Part shown: piece by piece, positions 1 to 11,420 of the stretch
How positions within the stretch are numbered: position 1 is the stretch's first letter
Layout of the letters: every line of letters begins with the position of its first letter
NCBI RefSeq assembly: GCF_037975245.1
Contig: NC_092580.1
Span: forward strand, 12,615,501 to 12,679,500
DNA length: 64,000 nt
Direction of reading: 5' to 3'
Origin: Apostichopus japonicus
Taxonomy: Eukaryota > Echinodermata > Holothuroidea > Aspidochirotida > Stichopodidae
Program-made: the position numbers and the translations under genes
The notes under the pieces: generated by a model
The model's input: only the letters and a program-made list of their open reading frames with translations
What the model was told of the DNA's origin: nothing
Databases searched by the model: none

Positions 1-298
1 TGTGGCCAAGTGGTTAAGGCAGTGGACTTGTGATCTAAGGATTGCAGGTTTGAGTCCTGGTCCGATCATTGCGTTGTGTTCTTGGGCAAGGCACATTATC
101 TCCATTGCCTCTCTTCACCCAGGTGTATAAATGAGGACCTGTGAGATAAAACTGTCAGCTGGGCGCGGTTTAGCTGCTGCCATTTGGAGGGATTGTCTCT
201 ATGTTTGACAGGTTACTGTTGACTGAGGTAATATTGTAAAGGGCTTCGAGCTTTTGGGAAAGGCGCTATATAAAAAAAAGGAAATTATTATTACAACA
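1..298 (+). repeat. tRNA-derived SINE, cut by the window edge
   Basis: The first 60 bases resemble a class II (Ser/Leu-type) tRNA, with an A box in GGCCAAGTGGTTAAGGC and a B box in GGTTTGAGTCC. A non-tRNA body follows, and the 3' end reads GGCGCTATATAAA before an ATT-rich tail. This head-body-tail order is that of a polymerase III-transcribed SINE mobilised by a partner LINE. It lies in a downstream intron of the minus-strand ACTR8 gene. A 5'-truncated relative of the body and tail is at 31190-31410. The 5' end may begin a few bases before the window. Confidence 0.8.
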
Positions 299-452
299 TA
301 AGTTATATGTGAAATTAAGGGTACTCATAAGAATTGACTACTTTAGGTAAGCACTTGCATTCAATGTGACAAACAAACAAACATCTTTATCAACATCTAC
401 TGTGGTATGATAGATATTTTTCAATCCCCTTTAAAATAACAATTCAACTTAC

Positions 453-3400
453 AGATAAATCCTGTCGTGGAATACTGAGATGGTTTTCGATGGCCGTACT
501 CCAAATGCTCTCTAGGTCTTGCAGAACTGATGTCAACGATCCTCCGATGCCCTTATGAATATTCAATGAGCCTTTTCTGACTGGCCAATGTATGTTGTAA
601 TCCTCAGGTTTTTCAAGATATAGAGCCTACAACACAGAAAGAGTAACCAGGAATGAAATTACGTGTTTGAAATTTCCGTCAAAAACCAAATGTTAATTTT
701 TTTTATCAATTAACTAAAACTAAGGAAGGAAAATAGGAAATAATGTTCTACTGTCAACAAACAAAAGTTCTATCATTGTCAAATATAATTGACTTCATAT
801 ATTGAGTGTAACGCCTCATCCAGTATGTCGAAAACACCTGCGCCACTAAAAATATGACGAGGAACAAAAGGAAGCCCCATTTGATGAAAGAATTGTGGTA
901 CTAAAGCCCACCGACACAAACTCCTGTCTGTTCACAACCAGATTCCACTTGGCTGTCGTTATGTTGCATATTGTGAACAGTCAAGCAGTGTGCGTGCGCT
1001 TAAGAGAGCAACCTTTCTTTTCATGTGACAGAAACAAGCACTGGTCCTAACATTGCAGCTTCAGTCGGGAAAACTGAACAGTCTTAACACACGTAACCAA
1101 TCACGGAAAAGTAATTGTTTTCGTCATGGGACCGAAATGAGCACATGTCTTTAACAGTAAACAGTCATCGCATACACTGATTGGTCGGTCAGTGTGTGCG
1201 TGGGGATCAGTCGGTAAGTATGTGGATCTTCAAGATAATCAAAAACTAGCTCATGACGATCAAGCTGAGTTGCAGGAAGCTTATAAGAGTACAACAAGCA
1301 CAACTTGGTATGAGAATGGGTAAAAACTTGGATATGCAAGTAAAAACAATTTATTCTTGCTCTAGCATCAAAAACCAGATATTTCCAAAATGTCCTGAAT
1401 ACGACTATAACGCTGATAGTATATGATTACGAGTACAAAATCATCCTATAAGTCTGCTTGCTGTTATAGAAATTCAGTAAAAAGAAAACTGTCTAGCTCA
1501 GTCTCTGTCACTATGACAACAACAAGCTCTCAAATGTATATTCATTGGAAACACAGCAGCCAAATAAGCCAACTAACAATTCTGGAGCAATTTTATAGTC
1601 TCCTTAAAAATGGCAAACTTTAAAACTTTGCAAAAATTTTTCATCCAGAGGAACTTGATCAGAAGATTTTGGTATACCATATGTTCTGAAATTGTAGAAA
1701 TTTTTCCAAAGATCTCAAAAATGAAACATTTATCGTCACTTTCTACATCAAAACGAGGAGGAAGATTTGTTTGCACTGTATGTCAGTTTCACTTACCTTC
1801 TCACCAACCAGGAATTCGGGGTTACTTTGAACATCTGTCCAGACCATCCCTGAGTCTTCATCCAACTGTCGAGGTTTAGCAGCGTCGTTAAACTCCTGCT
1901 CCTAGAGCACAAATTCAGTTTTCAGAATTAAAGATGAACATGGGCGTAGGAACCGGGGGGGGGGGCCAAATGAGAAAAAAAATCTCATTTGGAGCACCAA
2001 ATTGCATCTAAGGCCAGGTGAAAATGCAAAATTATTTACAAAATGGAGTGGGTGTTGAAGTGTGCTATATTGCACCAAATTGCATCTGAGGCCACCTGGA
2101 AATGCAAAAAAAATTCCAAAGGGGAGGGGGGACACCCCCTCCCCTTATTTGGGTGAGGTCTATCAATACTGCAATTGTTTTCTTAGTTCATTCATTCTTT
2201 CACAGGTTGATTGATTTTCCTCAAGAAACAATGCAATAAAAACCAAAGAACACTGTGTGTTCGTGTGACTCTTCTATCAATTGCTGTTATGCTCATTTCA
2301 AAAACACCCCCCTCTCCATCTTAAGCATGTTTGTACAAATTGACAATATTCTAACAAGAAAGGTGAGAACTATGAGGTAATAGATTTTGCAAGAAATATC
2401 TCTGAAAGTGTAACAGATGTGATGGGTATGTCATTTGAGTGATTCAAGAGATGACTTGTAGGCCTGCAAGCTTGTACACAAAATTTCAGTAACCCCTGCA
2501 GTGCCTCTTGAGGGTAAATTGCTGCATGAAACTGTCATAATGTAACAAATAAACCACATCCTGTGAGATATGATTAGAGAGGGGAAGGGGAGGGGAGAGA
2601 GGAGGGGAGTGGACATCCAGGACAACTTCAAGGCACCAATTTAAAGGATTTTTATTTGAGCAAAACCTGTCCACCGATTTGTAACCAAATATACAGACTA
2701 GGCCAACCATACTTTGGATAACTCAGCTGATTAATTGGTGCAGGGGACCTAGCCTCTTACTTTACCACAGTAAAGTTAAACTAGGAATTGATTGTAGACT
2801 GTTCTTTAACACCACACACACTTCAAGTGTATGACAGAAAGCCTCTTAATCTTATCATGTAATTTTTCTAAGCAGTCTCTCAGAGATCTGCAGGTTTTTG
2901 CATACTTGGTCACCGTTGTGGTTTGGAAATTATGTTTCTAATCGACATATATATGTAGGTGACAATGTTGGATCCAGAATTTTCATGAAAGGGAGAAAAG
3001 GTAGGAGGTGTTGAGGAGACAAGTATCAGGATATCCAAAATTTACACCGAATAAAGCGGCACATAAGGACCCGTTGCTCAGAAGTAATAAAGAATCGCCT
3101 GACCACAAAACAAGCTAATTTTTTTTCTTTACTGTATGTCTTGTTTCGATCAAAATTATGTTTTTAGTTAAATTTAAGAGCACCAAAAATTCCAATGGGG
3201 GGGGCCTGACTTTCACCCCAGGATCTCCCTCTTAGCAACTCACTTGAATATAATCTAATGACAAAAGAGTTTACCTTTGAGAGTGATACAGGCTCTCTGG
3301 GTTGTCCACTTGAAGTCATCCTTTCAGTAATTCCTTTGTGAACCTTTGATACACATTCTTCCATATGTCTTTGTTTTGATTGGTTCTGTGGAATTTAACG

Positions 3401-5616
3401 AGTTAACGAGACAAGTTATAAACCAGACATGAAGGTGAGGTATCTTTATCACTTTACTTTAAAACCAGATTCTTATTTTACAGAGATAATTTGGTGGCAG
3501 ATAATGTGCCACTTATCTTTCAAAAAAAAACAAATCTTATATATAATTATCTTATATAATTTATGAATCATCTTTTTCATAACTCTAAATATAGTTAGTT
3601 GATGTAACCTGTTTTGACAGGCTAAACACTTGATCCTTCCAGGAGTTGATCAGAGTAGGAGGTCAAAAAAATTCACTTTTCCTTTCATACTGTAGTTGTC
3701 TTGTTGACTAAACCTTCAAATTATGGGATACCTTTGGAAAGTTTGCTAGGCTGTCAATGTCATCTGAATTAAAATTTCATCAAAATGCAACTTTTTCGTA
3801 GACATTATTTTATTTATCATCTGTGCATAAGTGGGCTAAATATTACACAGAAAAGCAAAATCGTTTTCAGCTGAATTGCCACGATGACACCAAATGTCCA
3901 CTATGCCATTGCAAGATGAAAAAAACAAATATCACCGAAAATTTGTCAAAAAATCGTTGTAACATTTCTGGCTTTATTGTTAAGCAATTGACTTCAGCCA
4001 CCACAATATCCCTTTAATTATCACCCAAACAAGCCTTGAAAGTTAACTTTTCAAACATCTGAAAATGTTCAATTATCAAATCAGCTGAAGCAAACTATTT
4101 TAACATCTTTGGCAAATAGGAAAAGGCCAATCCCTCAAATCCATACATGTATGGATCCAAAATATATTTAAACCAATTGCAACTGAACTGGTACTGCAAA
4201 TACCAACAGAATAGACACTGATTATCTTTGGTCATTTTCTTTGGGAAAAGAAGGACAAAATAATAGGACTGCTAGCTTTCTCCTACACAAAAGTAAATTA
4301 ATTTCAGTTCATACCAAATAGCTCTAGTAGCATTATTCAACTCGGGTTTATTTTAACATAAATGGTAAAAACAATCAAAAGAGGATTTAGAAAACAGGGC
4401 TATGTATTATCTACACCTTTCCATCCTTCATTCTAAACAGAATTCCATCTTCATGCCTCTGACCAAAGGAGGCTTTCTTCCGTCGAGCGATAACATGTGG
4501 AACAGACACTGGGAAAGGATCAATGGCACGACCAATCCGTAGCCAATAAGAACCCGGATGAATCACTATTGTGGCTTCTGGTTCTCCAATCTAATAGAAA
4601 TTAAAAGTACCGTGAAATTGATGTTGATGGCTATGCTATGTTTTGAGATGCAACTAAGGAATGATGTGTTTATGTGGTGTATTGACAACATTGTCATACA
4701 CATATCCACAATACATTCATAATGTGTTACCATGTAATCTTGTTTTTAGTTTTGTTGGTGTGAGTACATCTGTTACTTCACGACTAGTCCTAGTTACGTT
4801 TGCAACATACATGCAAATCTGTTGTTACAATTCCAAAATTAAGTTCTTTTCTTTCATTATAATCAGACTTATTTGGGGAAATGGGGGTGGATGAAAGAAA
4901 ATGCAGTTGATACAGTTCAAAAGTAAGATTGCTGGTGCTTTATATCTAGGCTTAAGCTTCTGCATGTCATGTTTTCTGGGAGTTCAACATGAGTAACAAT
5001 TTCTACATCAAATTTAAATTGCAAAGTTTTGCAACACATTAACAGCAAAGTTCTAACCTGCCCAGTAAGGCACAGTATGGTTGCTTTATAAATAGCATGG
5101 TCCTTTGGAATTACCCTTATGTGTGAAAAGACAAAAATATAATCAGATTTCTTGAAAATTTATGCAAATATCAAAATTTGTGGAATAATAATAACAGATG
5201 GACAGAATCCTCCACGTACTGTAGGCTGAATGGCAGATGGAAACCCTAATGTGGTTGACAGAAAACTCAACAGTTACAATACTAACATAATTGGCTTGTT
5301 AATATACTGTTTCTCAACAGAGAACCTGACTAAGCAATATTTATGAAAGTAAGTAAACGTAACAAGGTGTTATTCCATTGTCGTAAACTATGAAATACCA
5401 TGATCGGAAATCAGTCTGATTTACTAAGTTCACCTAGCCTACACTAGTACATGACCAGCAACGTTAGGGAGAACATCGTTAAATAGGTACCAACGCAAAA
5501 CTGAGCTGCATGCGTACTATTGCCTTGACTTAAGGATCAGACAGACTATATTTAGTTATTTACCCATCAAAAAGTATATTTTGATTGAGTATAATACTCC
5601 AACTTACGTCATCCAT
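453..5616 (-). CDS. ACTR8: Actin-related protein 8 (INO80 complex subunit), 5' part
   Basis: Arp8 is a nuclear actin-fold subunit of the INO80 chromatin remodeller; with actin and Arp4 it forms the module that binds linker DNA. Coding exons on the minus strand are 5616-5608, 4590-4417, 3385-3275, 1901-1797 and 626-453, giving 191 residues. Every junction is phase 0. Most donors are GTAAGT-like; the 4417 donor (GTGTAG) is weak. Diagnostic matches to Arp8 are IVIHPGS..LRIGRA and VPHVIARR in exon 2, and the run from LVGEK through NIHWPVR to GGSLTSVL in exons 4-5. The family is usually about 620 aa, so roughly the last two thirds lie left of the window. The start is inferred: a three-codon exon (Met-Asp-Asp) before a consensus donor, joined in phase to exon 2. 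It gives a much shorter N-terminus than the vertebrate protein. Identity is near certain; the exact start is less so. Confidence 0.9.
900..1260 (-). repeat. Diverged dispersed repeat, also present at 63.05-63.4 kb
   Basis: Read on the minus strand, this ACTR8 intron segment shares ordered blocks with the plus strand at 63050-63400: a CACTGACCGAC..ATCAG block, a CGTGATTGGTTA/CGTGATTGGTAA block and a short CAGTTTTCCC/CAGTTTCCCC block beside CGA(C/T)TGAAGC. No coding frame is evident. It is probably an old interspersed element. Its ends could not be fixed by eye. Confidence 0.4.
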
Positions 5617-5814
5617 TATGTTATATTCATATTTTGTTTGTAGTAAGTCTACAAGCTTTGTAAAACGACTATTTGGTTATCACAACATCCAGCAAGTTGA
5701 AATTGAGAGCGCAGGTCTGTTGATTTTCTGTGACCAGAAAAGCAACAATATTGAGCTAGATCCAGGGTCCGCGAAAAATTAGGCGCGACTGTACAGTGGT
5801 CGTGGAAAGTTTTC

Positions 5815-5845
5815 GGTGGGTCGCGAGATATTTATAGACCTCGGA
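5815..5845 (-). promoter_or_regulatory. Candidate ACTR8 core promoter
   Basis: On the minus strand the sequence reads TATAAATATCTCGCGACCC, about 200 bases upstream of the proposed ACTR8 start codon. It combines a TATA-like element with a TCTCGCGA core, a known motif of animal housekeeping promoters. The surrounding 5765-5850 is visibly richer in CG dinucleotides than its flanks. This is motif and position only; no transcript evidence is available. Confidence 0.35.
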
Positions 5846-5849
5846 AGAT

Positions 5850-7656
5850 GTTTTTTCAGTTAGTCGATGGAGATCGGTTTATCTAATTTTAAATATCAAT
5901 TCCATCAGCCAAGCTAGTTTTCGTGCATTCTGAGCATTGATTCTAGAGGTGGGATCTGATGGGTTGTGGCTAAATAACTATGGAATGACGTGGGTCCGAA
6001 AGTTTGTGACTATTGGTCTAGAGGCACCCATTCCTCAAAAGGAGGTGCATTATGTGTCGTTCACCTGCCAGTTTGTCATGCACGGAAAAAATCTTCCTGT
6101 GCACAAGAAAGTGAAGAAGTTTCTTGCACTTAACTAACTTTTCTTCCTTTTGTAACTAATTCAATAACTATGATATGTCCTAGCAGTACAAGTTCAACCC
6201 AGGGAGTGCTATCTGTTTTACAATGTAAGCAAAACAATTTTGTAAAGCAGACAGCCTTCAAACTTATAGTGGGTGTGTGCCTGTGTGTGAGGGCAGGGGG
6301 GGGGTAGCCAGTTTGAGGGTCTTTTGACCGTTGAGCCTCTGTAAGTTGACGTCCTATGGTCAAAGGCTATTACACACTTGCAAAATTGACAACATTGCAG
6401 CAATCCCTCTCAAACCTATGAGGGATATCAGCTAGCCTCTCATATTTTAAATAAAGATCATAATCTAAAAGAAACAATTTGATCATATTTCAATATTGCA
6501 ATAATATCCAACTAGATGAGACAGAATATGTGGACAAAATAACTTAAAAGCAAGGAAAGAGTAATCATAACGCATTTAAATGTGTTGAGTATGATTTATT
6601 CAGGTTTCTTCCCCCTGACATACAGAAATCTGTTTTCCTTTCTCTCCCTACCTCATCCATAATCAACCCCTCCCTACCCCCACAACCCCAGCCTACTCAA
6701 ATACTCAAGATAAAAAATTTAAGCAAACAATGCTGTTTGCCTTACATGCTGCAGAAGACAAACCATAAGCACCCTGCTGGAGGGGATGGGGTACGATCCC
6801 CATGACAACCATGGATGAAAACACTTCTTTCAGGCAAAACCATTCAGAAGTATTGAACTGTGTATTCAACTGAAAGTTAACCCTTCTGAGAATTTTAATT
6901 GAATACTGTATACTACTTTGCCAAAGTGCGATAGATCCATTAAAGCTGCACTTTTTTCTGATGCATCAATATTTTCATATCTTCATTTGCTACTTACTCA
7001 ACAGAAAGAGGAATGCATTGCAGTACACAGAATATGTATCCTGTGGTCACTGGTTTGAGTCCCATCCTAGTCTTCCCTTGTTGAAATGGGTTTTTTTCTT
7101 ACAATTTACAGTTAGGTATTTTCTGTTCTTTAATTTAAATTGCCTCAAAAGTTTTAAGGAATAAGTGCAAACCCTGAGGTAGTCTACCATCAAATTCAAA
7201 TTATAAGGTATGAGTGCAACCACTGTCATGCACCACAGGCAACATTAACTTTTAAAGTTGAACTTTTCCATATCAATAACAAAATGAGCCTGGTCGACAG
7301 TTCTCACAACATCACTTTGTCCAGGAAGCAGGGACATCTTTTTTCTCTCCATCTTGTTTCACCTCCGCTTGCCGCCTGGTGGGATTCCTTTCCCATTCCA
7401 CATTGATATATTGAGCTGGGTGCCTCTACATGGTACCATACTGTGTACAATGAGGATCTCTATAAACATTTTACACATCTCAATGGTATCACAATATGTG
7501 CATTATATGTCTGTGAAATTTCCTCTATAATTTACTTTATAAAGATTCCTTCTCGCTCGCACTTGTATCTACCAAAGTCAATCACGGCACAGCCAATCAC
7601 GACAGAGCAGAAATTTGTCAGAATGATACGCCAGTAGGATTCTTCGAAGGAAATGT
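5850..7656. other. Spacer between ACTR8 and LLPH, with LLPH 3' UTR
   Basis: No convincing coding exon was found on either strand. The right part should be LLPH 3' untranslated sequence; the first good minus-strand AATAAA downstream of the LLPH stop is at 6595-6600, which would give a 3' UTR of about 1 kb. A short G run lies near 6296. A B-box-like GGTTTGAGTCC at 7051-7061 hints at a decayed tRNA-derived repeat, but no A box or tRNA fold could be aligned to it. Confidence 0.5.
6595..6600 (-). terminator. Candidate LLPH polyadenylation signal
   Basis: The hexamer AATAAA on the minus strand lies about 1.06 kb after the LLPH stop codon. No closer canonical hexamer was noticed. Confidence 0.35.
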
Positions 7657-10640
7657 TCACCACAGATACTTTTTCTGTCCCTTTTTCAGTACCTTGCCTC
7701 CACTTCTAGCAGATTTCAACTTCTTTATTTGTCTTTGGTTCATCCAGACTGGGTACGATCCGTGTTGATTCTTTAAGGTCACAGGATCTACCTGGAGATC
7801 CTCCCTGTCTACATCCATTGTCTTGGTAACTGAGAGCATGAAAAAGAAGAAAGAAACAGAGTCGTTTTAATCCATTCCTATAATTCCTAACTTTTTTTAA
7901 ATTCCTTCACTCACAGATTGAGTAAATAAATAAGTCCCTGGGATGTCACTGCTTAGTGATAGTACATGCAATTTTCTCAAAATACACTCAAAATATCGAT
8001 TACAAAGGTTAGCATCAATGTAATCAGTACAGTCCAGGAAAAAGGAAAATAGTATTAAAAAATAGGATAATATTTTATTAAAATAAATTGCCAAAGGTCT
8101 GTGCTCTGGATTCCTCTTATTCTTTATTCCACAGTTGACACTTACTGGTGATTGAGGGCGCCCTAACTTTTAATAACCAGTACAGTGAAATGACTGTAGC
8201 TTCTTATACACGACCAAAAATGAAACTTAAGTACTTTACTAGTAATCTTGATACTTGACTGCAGGTATCTGCTGTGAAATGCAGTATTTATCTAAACAAC
8301 ATGTTAATGTGAGCATCTCAAAGTGGCAAAAACCCATCTTAAGCGTCCTTCCCTCTAATCTTAAATAGCCCCCTCAACCAGGTAAAACTGACTCTAACTG
8401 ACAACTGGGAGGGAAAGTTTATACCACTACATTGACTACAAATGTCTTTGAGTAAGCTGAAAGCAATTTATTCAATGTTACGCTTGTCTATTTGGATAGT
8501 AAGTCTAAAATGAAGAGACAATAACTTGTAAATCAGTGGAAAGTTCCAACATGGTATATGACCAACTCCATTTAAATCCTCCCCACCCCCCGACAGCTCA
8601 CATCCCCCTGCATGTTTGAAGGTTATCATCACTTAAACAGCCGTAAATTCTCTTTCTTTGGCAAACAAGTCAAAGAATATCTTGCATTTTGGGGGTTCGT
8701 AAAACTGTCACAAAATTGTCTAGTTTCTGGGGATGGAAATGTGAAAGTGCACAAAGACAATGTTCAGTTAAGTGTGAACACAGTGTACATTTGTGTAATA
8801 TATACTTTTGCACATGATACTTTGAAACTGTCTGTTTTTAAGTATGAATATTCATACAAACTTTATCAGTACGTTTCTTTAAAATTTCTACAATTGTAAT
8901 TTGGCCTTTGTGTCTTTGTTTGTTCTTTTTTTCATTTGAGCCTTACTCACAGTTTTATAATGACTAGCTTTCTATAAGATCTACAAATATTCCCATATTT
9001 TTTCCTTCTTCTTTTCTTGACTTAAGCCCTATACTAGCACTGTGTAACAACATCTTTATACCTTTGGTTGCTTCGTCTTCTTCTGATTCTTCGTCCTCCT
9101 CTGCGATGCCTTTCTTCTGCCTTTCCTTTTCGTTTTTCTTCTGTTTCGATTCTCTCCATATTGATTCCCACTCGGCTTCTGCCCCACGGATATGTTTGGG
9201 ATGGTATGGGACACCAGAGGCCTGGTTCAGCTTCTGTTTCTTGAGCTTCTCTCTGACATCACCAACTAAAGGATGACAGAATTCAATGTTTTTAATTCTT
9301 CACCATTTGGATGACATATCTTCCAAAAAAATGGCAAAAGCATTGATATAAATAATAAATGGAACCCTGATAAACACAGCAAAGGAAATAAATTTAGACC
9401 ACCACTTTCACTGTCAGGAAACTTCACTTGGTTTTTCCTTTATGTGGTGACTTCTCTTGGAGGGTAAAACAAATCAGAAATGAAAGTCAAATGACAGTGA
9501 ACAACTGATGTTTTGTTTACAAACTGGATCCATTGTAGTTCTAAAGTGGTATGGAGATGCAGAGCTTGCAGTGTGCAAGCAAAGTCTATTGAAGTCATTG
9601 CAATGACTCTCCTTGGCAATTTTGGACATGGGCTATATTAATGGTTCCCTTGGCATGCTTACAGGTGACCTATTAATTGAACTTTGAAGATTTTTTCTTC
9701 ATTTCACCAAAGTTGTGAGTAATAGTTGCAGTGAGTAGTAGTTGCAGTGTGCAAGCAAAGTCTATTGAAGTCATTGCAATGACTCTCCCTGGCAATTTTG
9801 GCCAAGTGCTATATTAATGGTTCCCTTGGCATGTTTACAGGTGACCTATTATTTGAACTTTGAAGATTTTTTCTTCATTTCACCAAAGTTGTGAGTAATA
9901 GTTGCAGTGAGTAGTAGTTGCAGTGTGCAAGCAAAGTCTATTGAAGTCATTGCAATGACTCTCCTTGGCAATTTTGGCCATGTGCTATATTAATGGTTCC
10001 CTTGGCATGTTTACAGGTAACCTATTATTTGAACTTTGAAGATTTTTTCTTCATTTCACCAAGGTTGTGAGTAAAGTACAGTCATCCGACATGAGGTAGT
10101 CTGGCAAATGGCAATGGACTGTTGTTTTGAGAAATTGTTTTTCAGAATAAACAGTCAATTGAGTAAGTGAAAATAAGTTTCATCTACAGTAGAAGGCTTA
10201 GGGAATGAAGTCCATCAGCATTGTGTCAACAGTTTGCTAAAACATTCCAAAAGCTTCTCCCTAGATTTTCAGAGGGATTTCAGAGGAAAACGGTCAAAAC
10301 GAAAATGAAATTACATCAAACTATTCTGAAGTACTCGTTCAAACTCAAGAGATGCAACAGGAATAGAAAAGTCCTTACTGTGGGCAACAGTATGTTCCCT
10401 GCAATATAATTTCATTATTTTGGGGCATGGTGGTACCATCATTGTTTGTTTTTCTCACAACAAAATGGACAAAAACTGTTCAGTACTTCTTCACTTACAT
10501 TTGTATCTTTTGAGATTTGGATCATCATCAATAATTAAGCCAAGGGTTTTCTTCAGTCGCTTCAGTTCCTTTGGGCCAGTCTGTAGTCTCTTGATTGCAC
10601 GCATCTTCCTCCTCCTCTTGCTCCTTATACTTTTAGCCAT
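7657..10640 (-). CDS. LLPH: LLP homolog (LLPH/learning-associated protein family)
   Basis: LLPH proteins are small, very basic nucleolar proteins associated with chromatin and ribosome biogenesis. Three coding exons on the minus strand, 10640-10499, 9265-9062 and 7829-7657, join in consistent phase to give 172 aa; the human protein is about 130 aa. The N-terminus begins MAKS and is Arg/Lys-rich (residues 1-32), with the family's KRRRKMRA block and a PKE..RLK motif. Residues about 49-100 are a Lys/Glu-rich segment. Residues about 103-112 are acidic. The C-terminus carries the diagnostic QHGSYPVWMNQRQ motif (about 137-149) followed by a basic tail. The acidic/Lys-rich middle is longer than in vertebrates. 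A pyrimidine tract and CAG directly upstream of the start codon suggest a separate non-coding first exon. Intron 1 contains a 176-bp tandem repeat. Confidence 0.9.
9565..10075. repeat. Tandem repeat, 176-bp unit, about 2.9 copies
   Basis: Three near-identical units begin with the block TTGCAGTGTGCAAGCAAAG at about 9566, 9742 and 9918, giving a constant period of 176 bases. They differ by only a few substitutions, so the amplification looks recent. The array lies wholly within LLPH intron 1. No open frame or tRNA-like motif was seen in the unit. Confidence 0.9.
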
Positions 10641-10779
10641 CTTGAGTTATTAACTGGCAAGAAAGAGTAAAACATTCAGGACTAAAAAGTATTCTAGAAT
10701 GATTCTTCAATGATTTTATATGCAAAAAGCACCATACAATAAACGTTCTTTTCCACAACCAATAAATTAGTTAAAATAA

Positions 10780-11420
10780 CCAGTACTAGTACTACTAGGC
10801 TTCTTGGCAGTACTGCTTTGTATTCACATCAATTACAAATTACCAAGTAAGAATTGCAGCGTGTTGTATCCCAATAGGATAATACTGTTATCATGCTAGT
10901 AGTACTAATAGTATACTACTAGTACTTAAGAAAAGACAAGTATAGAACCTGGCCATGCAAACCAAACTACTTATACCTTAACTGACCCACTCTAAACCCC
11001 AGTCACCTTCCAACGAGACTAATGTAAAGCTAAAGTGTAAATGTTTGTGAATCATAGTCAAATCTGGATCACGAGTCCCTTAGTATAACTAGTATAACTT
11101 ATAAGAAATGGAATAGATACTAGGGCCTACACATGATCTAGTACTAGTACTACTACTTACTGCTACTGGTAGTACAAATCTAGTGGTACTACTACTAGCA
11201 AGTAGCATGGTGAAGAACATATGAAAAACGAATACAGTTGAGTTATTTCAATTTTTCGTTGATAAATGATAGACATCGTTAATCAAATCCTTAAATGCAT
11301 GAATTATGAGCCCACCATGCTACTAATCTAGTCCGAGTCGTACTACTAGTACTTCTAATAGTATTGTAGTAGTACTAGTAGAGTACCACATGTACTGTAG
11401 GACTAAGTTGTAACTAACTA
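10780..11420. repeat. Cluster of imperfect CTAGTA/TAC palindromic repeats
   Basis: Short runs such as AGTACTAGTACTACTA, TAGTAGTACTAATAGTA and GTACTACTACTAG recur on both strands over about 640 bases, separated by unique sequence. Many are self-complementary (ACTAGT, AGTACT). They behave like scattered, decayed (TAC)n/(TAG)n microsatellites rather than one array. The cluster lies just upstream of LLPH, in the presumed promoter side of the gene. Confidence 0.55.

Noticed and set aside
5058-5115. Possible extra ACTR8 exon on the minus strand with acceptor and donor
   Set aside because: Its phase does not fit the phase 0 start of the next exon unless another exon exists. The Met-Asp-Asp exon at 5616-5608 gives a simpler in-phase model.
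5937-6137. 66-codon open frame on the plus strand
   Set aside because: No recognised motif, no splice context and no similarity that I could name. It is likely chance in the ACTR8-LLPH spacer.
7047-7062. B-box-like GGTTTGAGTCC suggesting a tRNA gene or SINE
   Set aside because: No A box, cloverleaf or SINE body could be aligned around it.
9064-9276. Ser/Phe-rich open frame on the plus strand
   Set aside because: It is the antisense of LLPH exon 2, whose Lys/Glu-rich codons read as Ser/Phe on the other strand.
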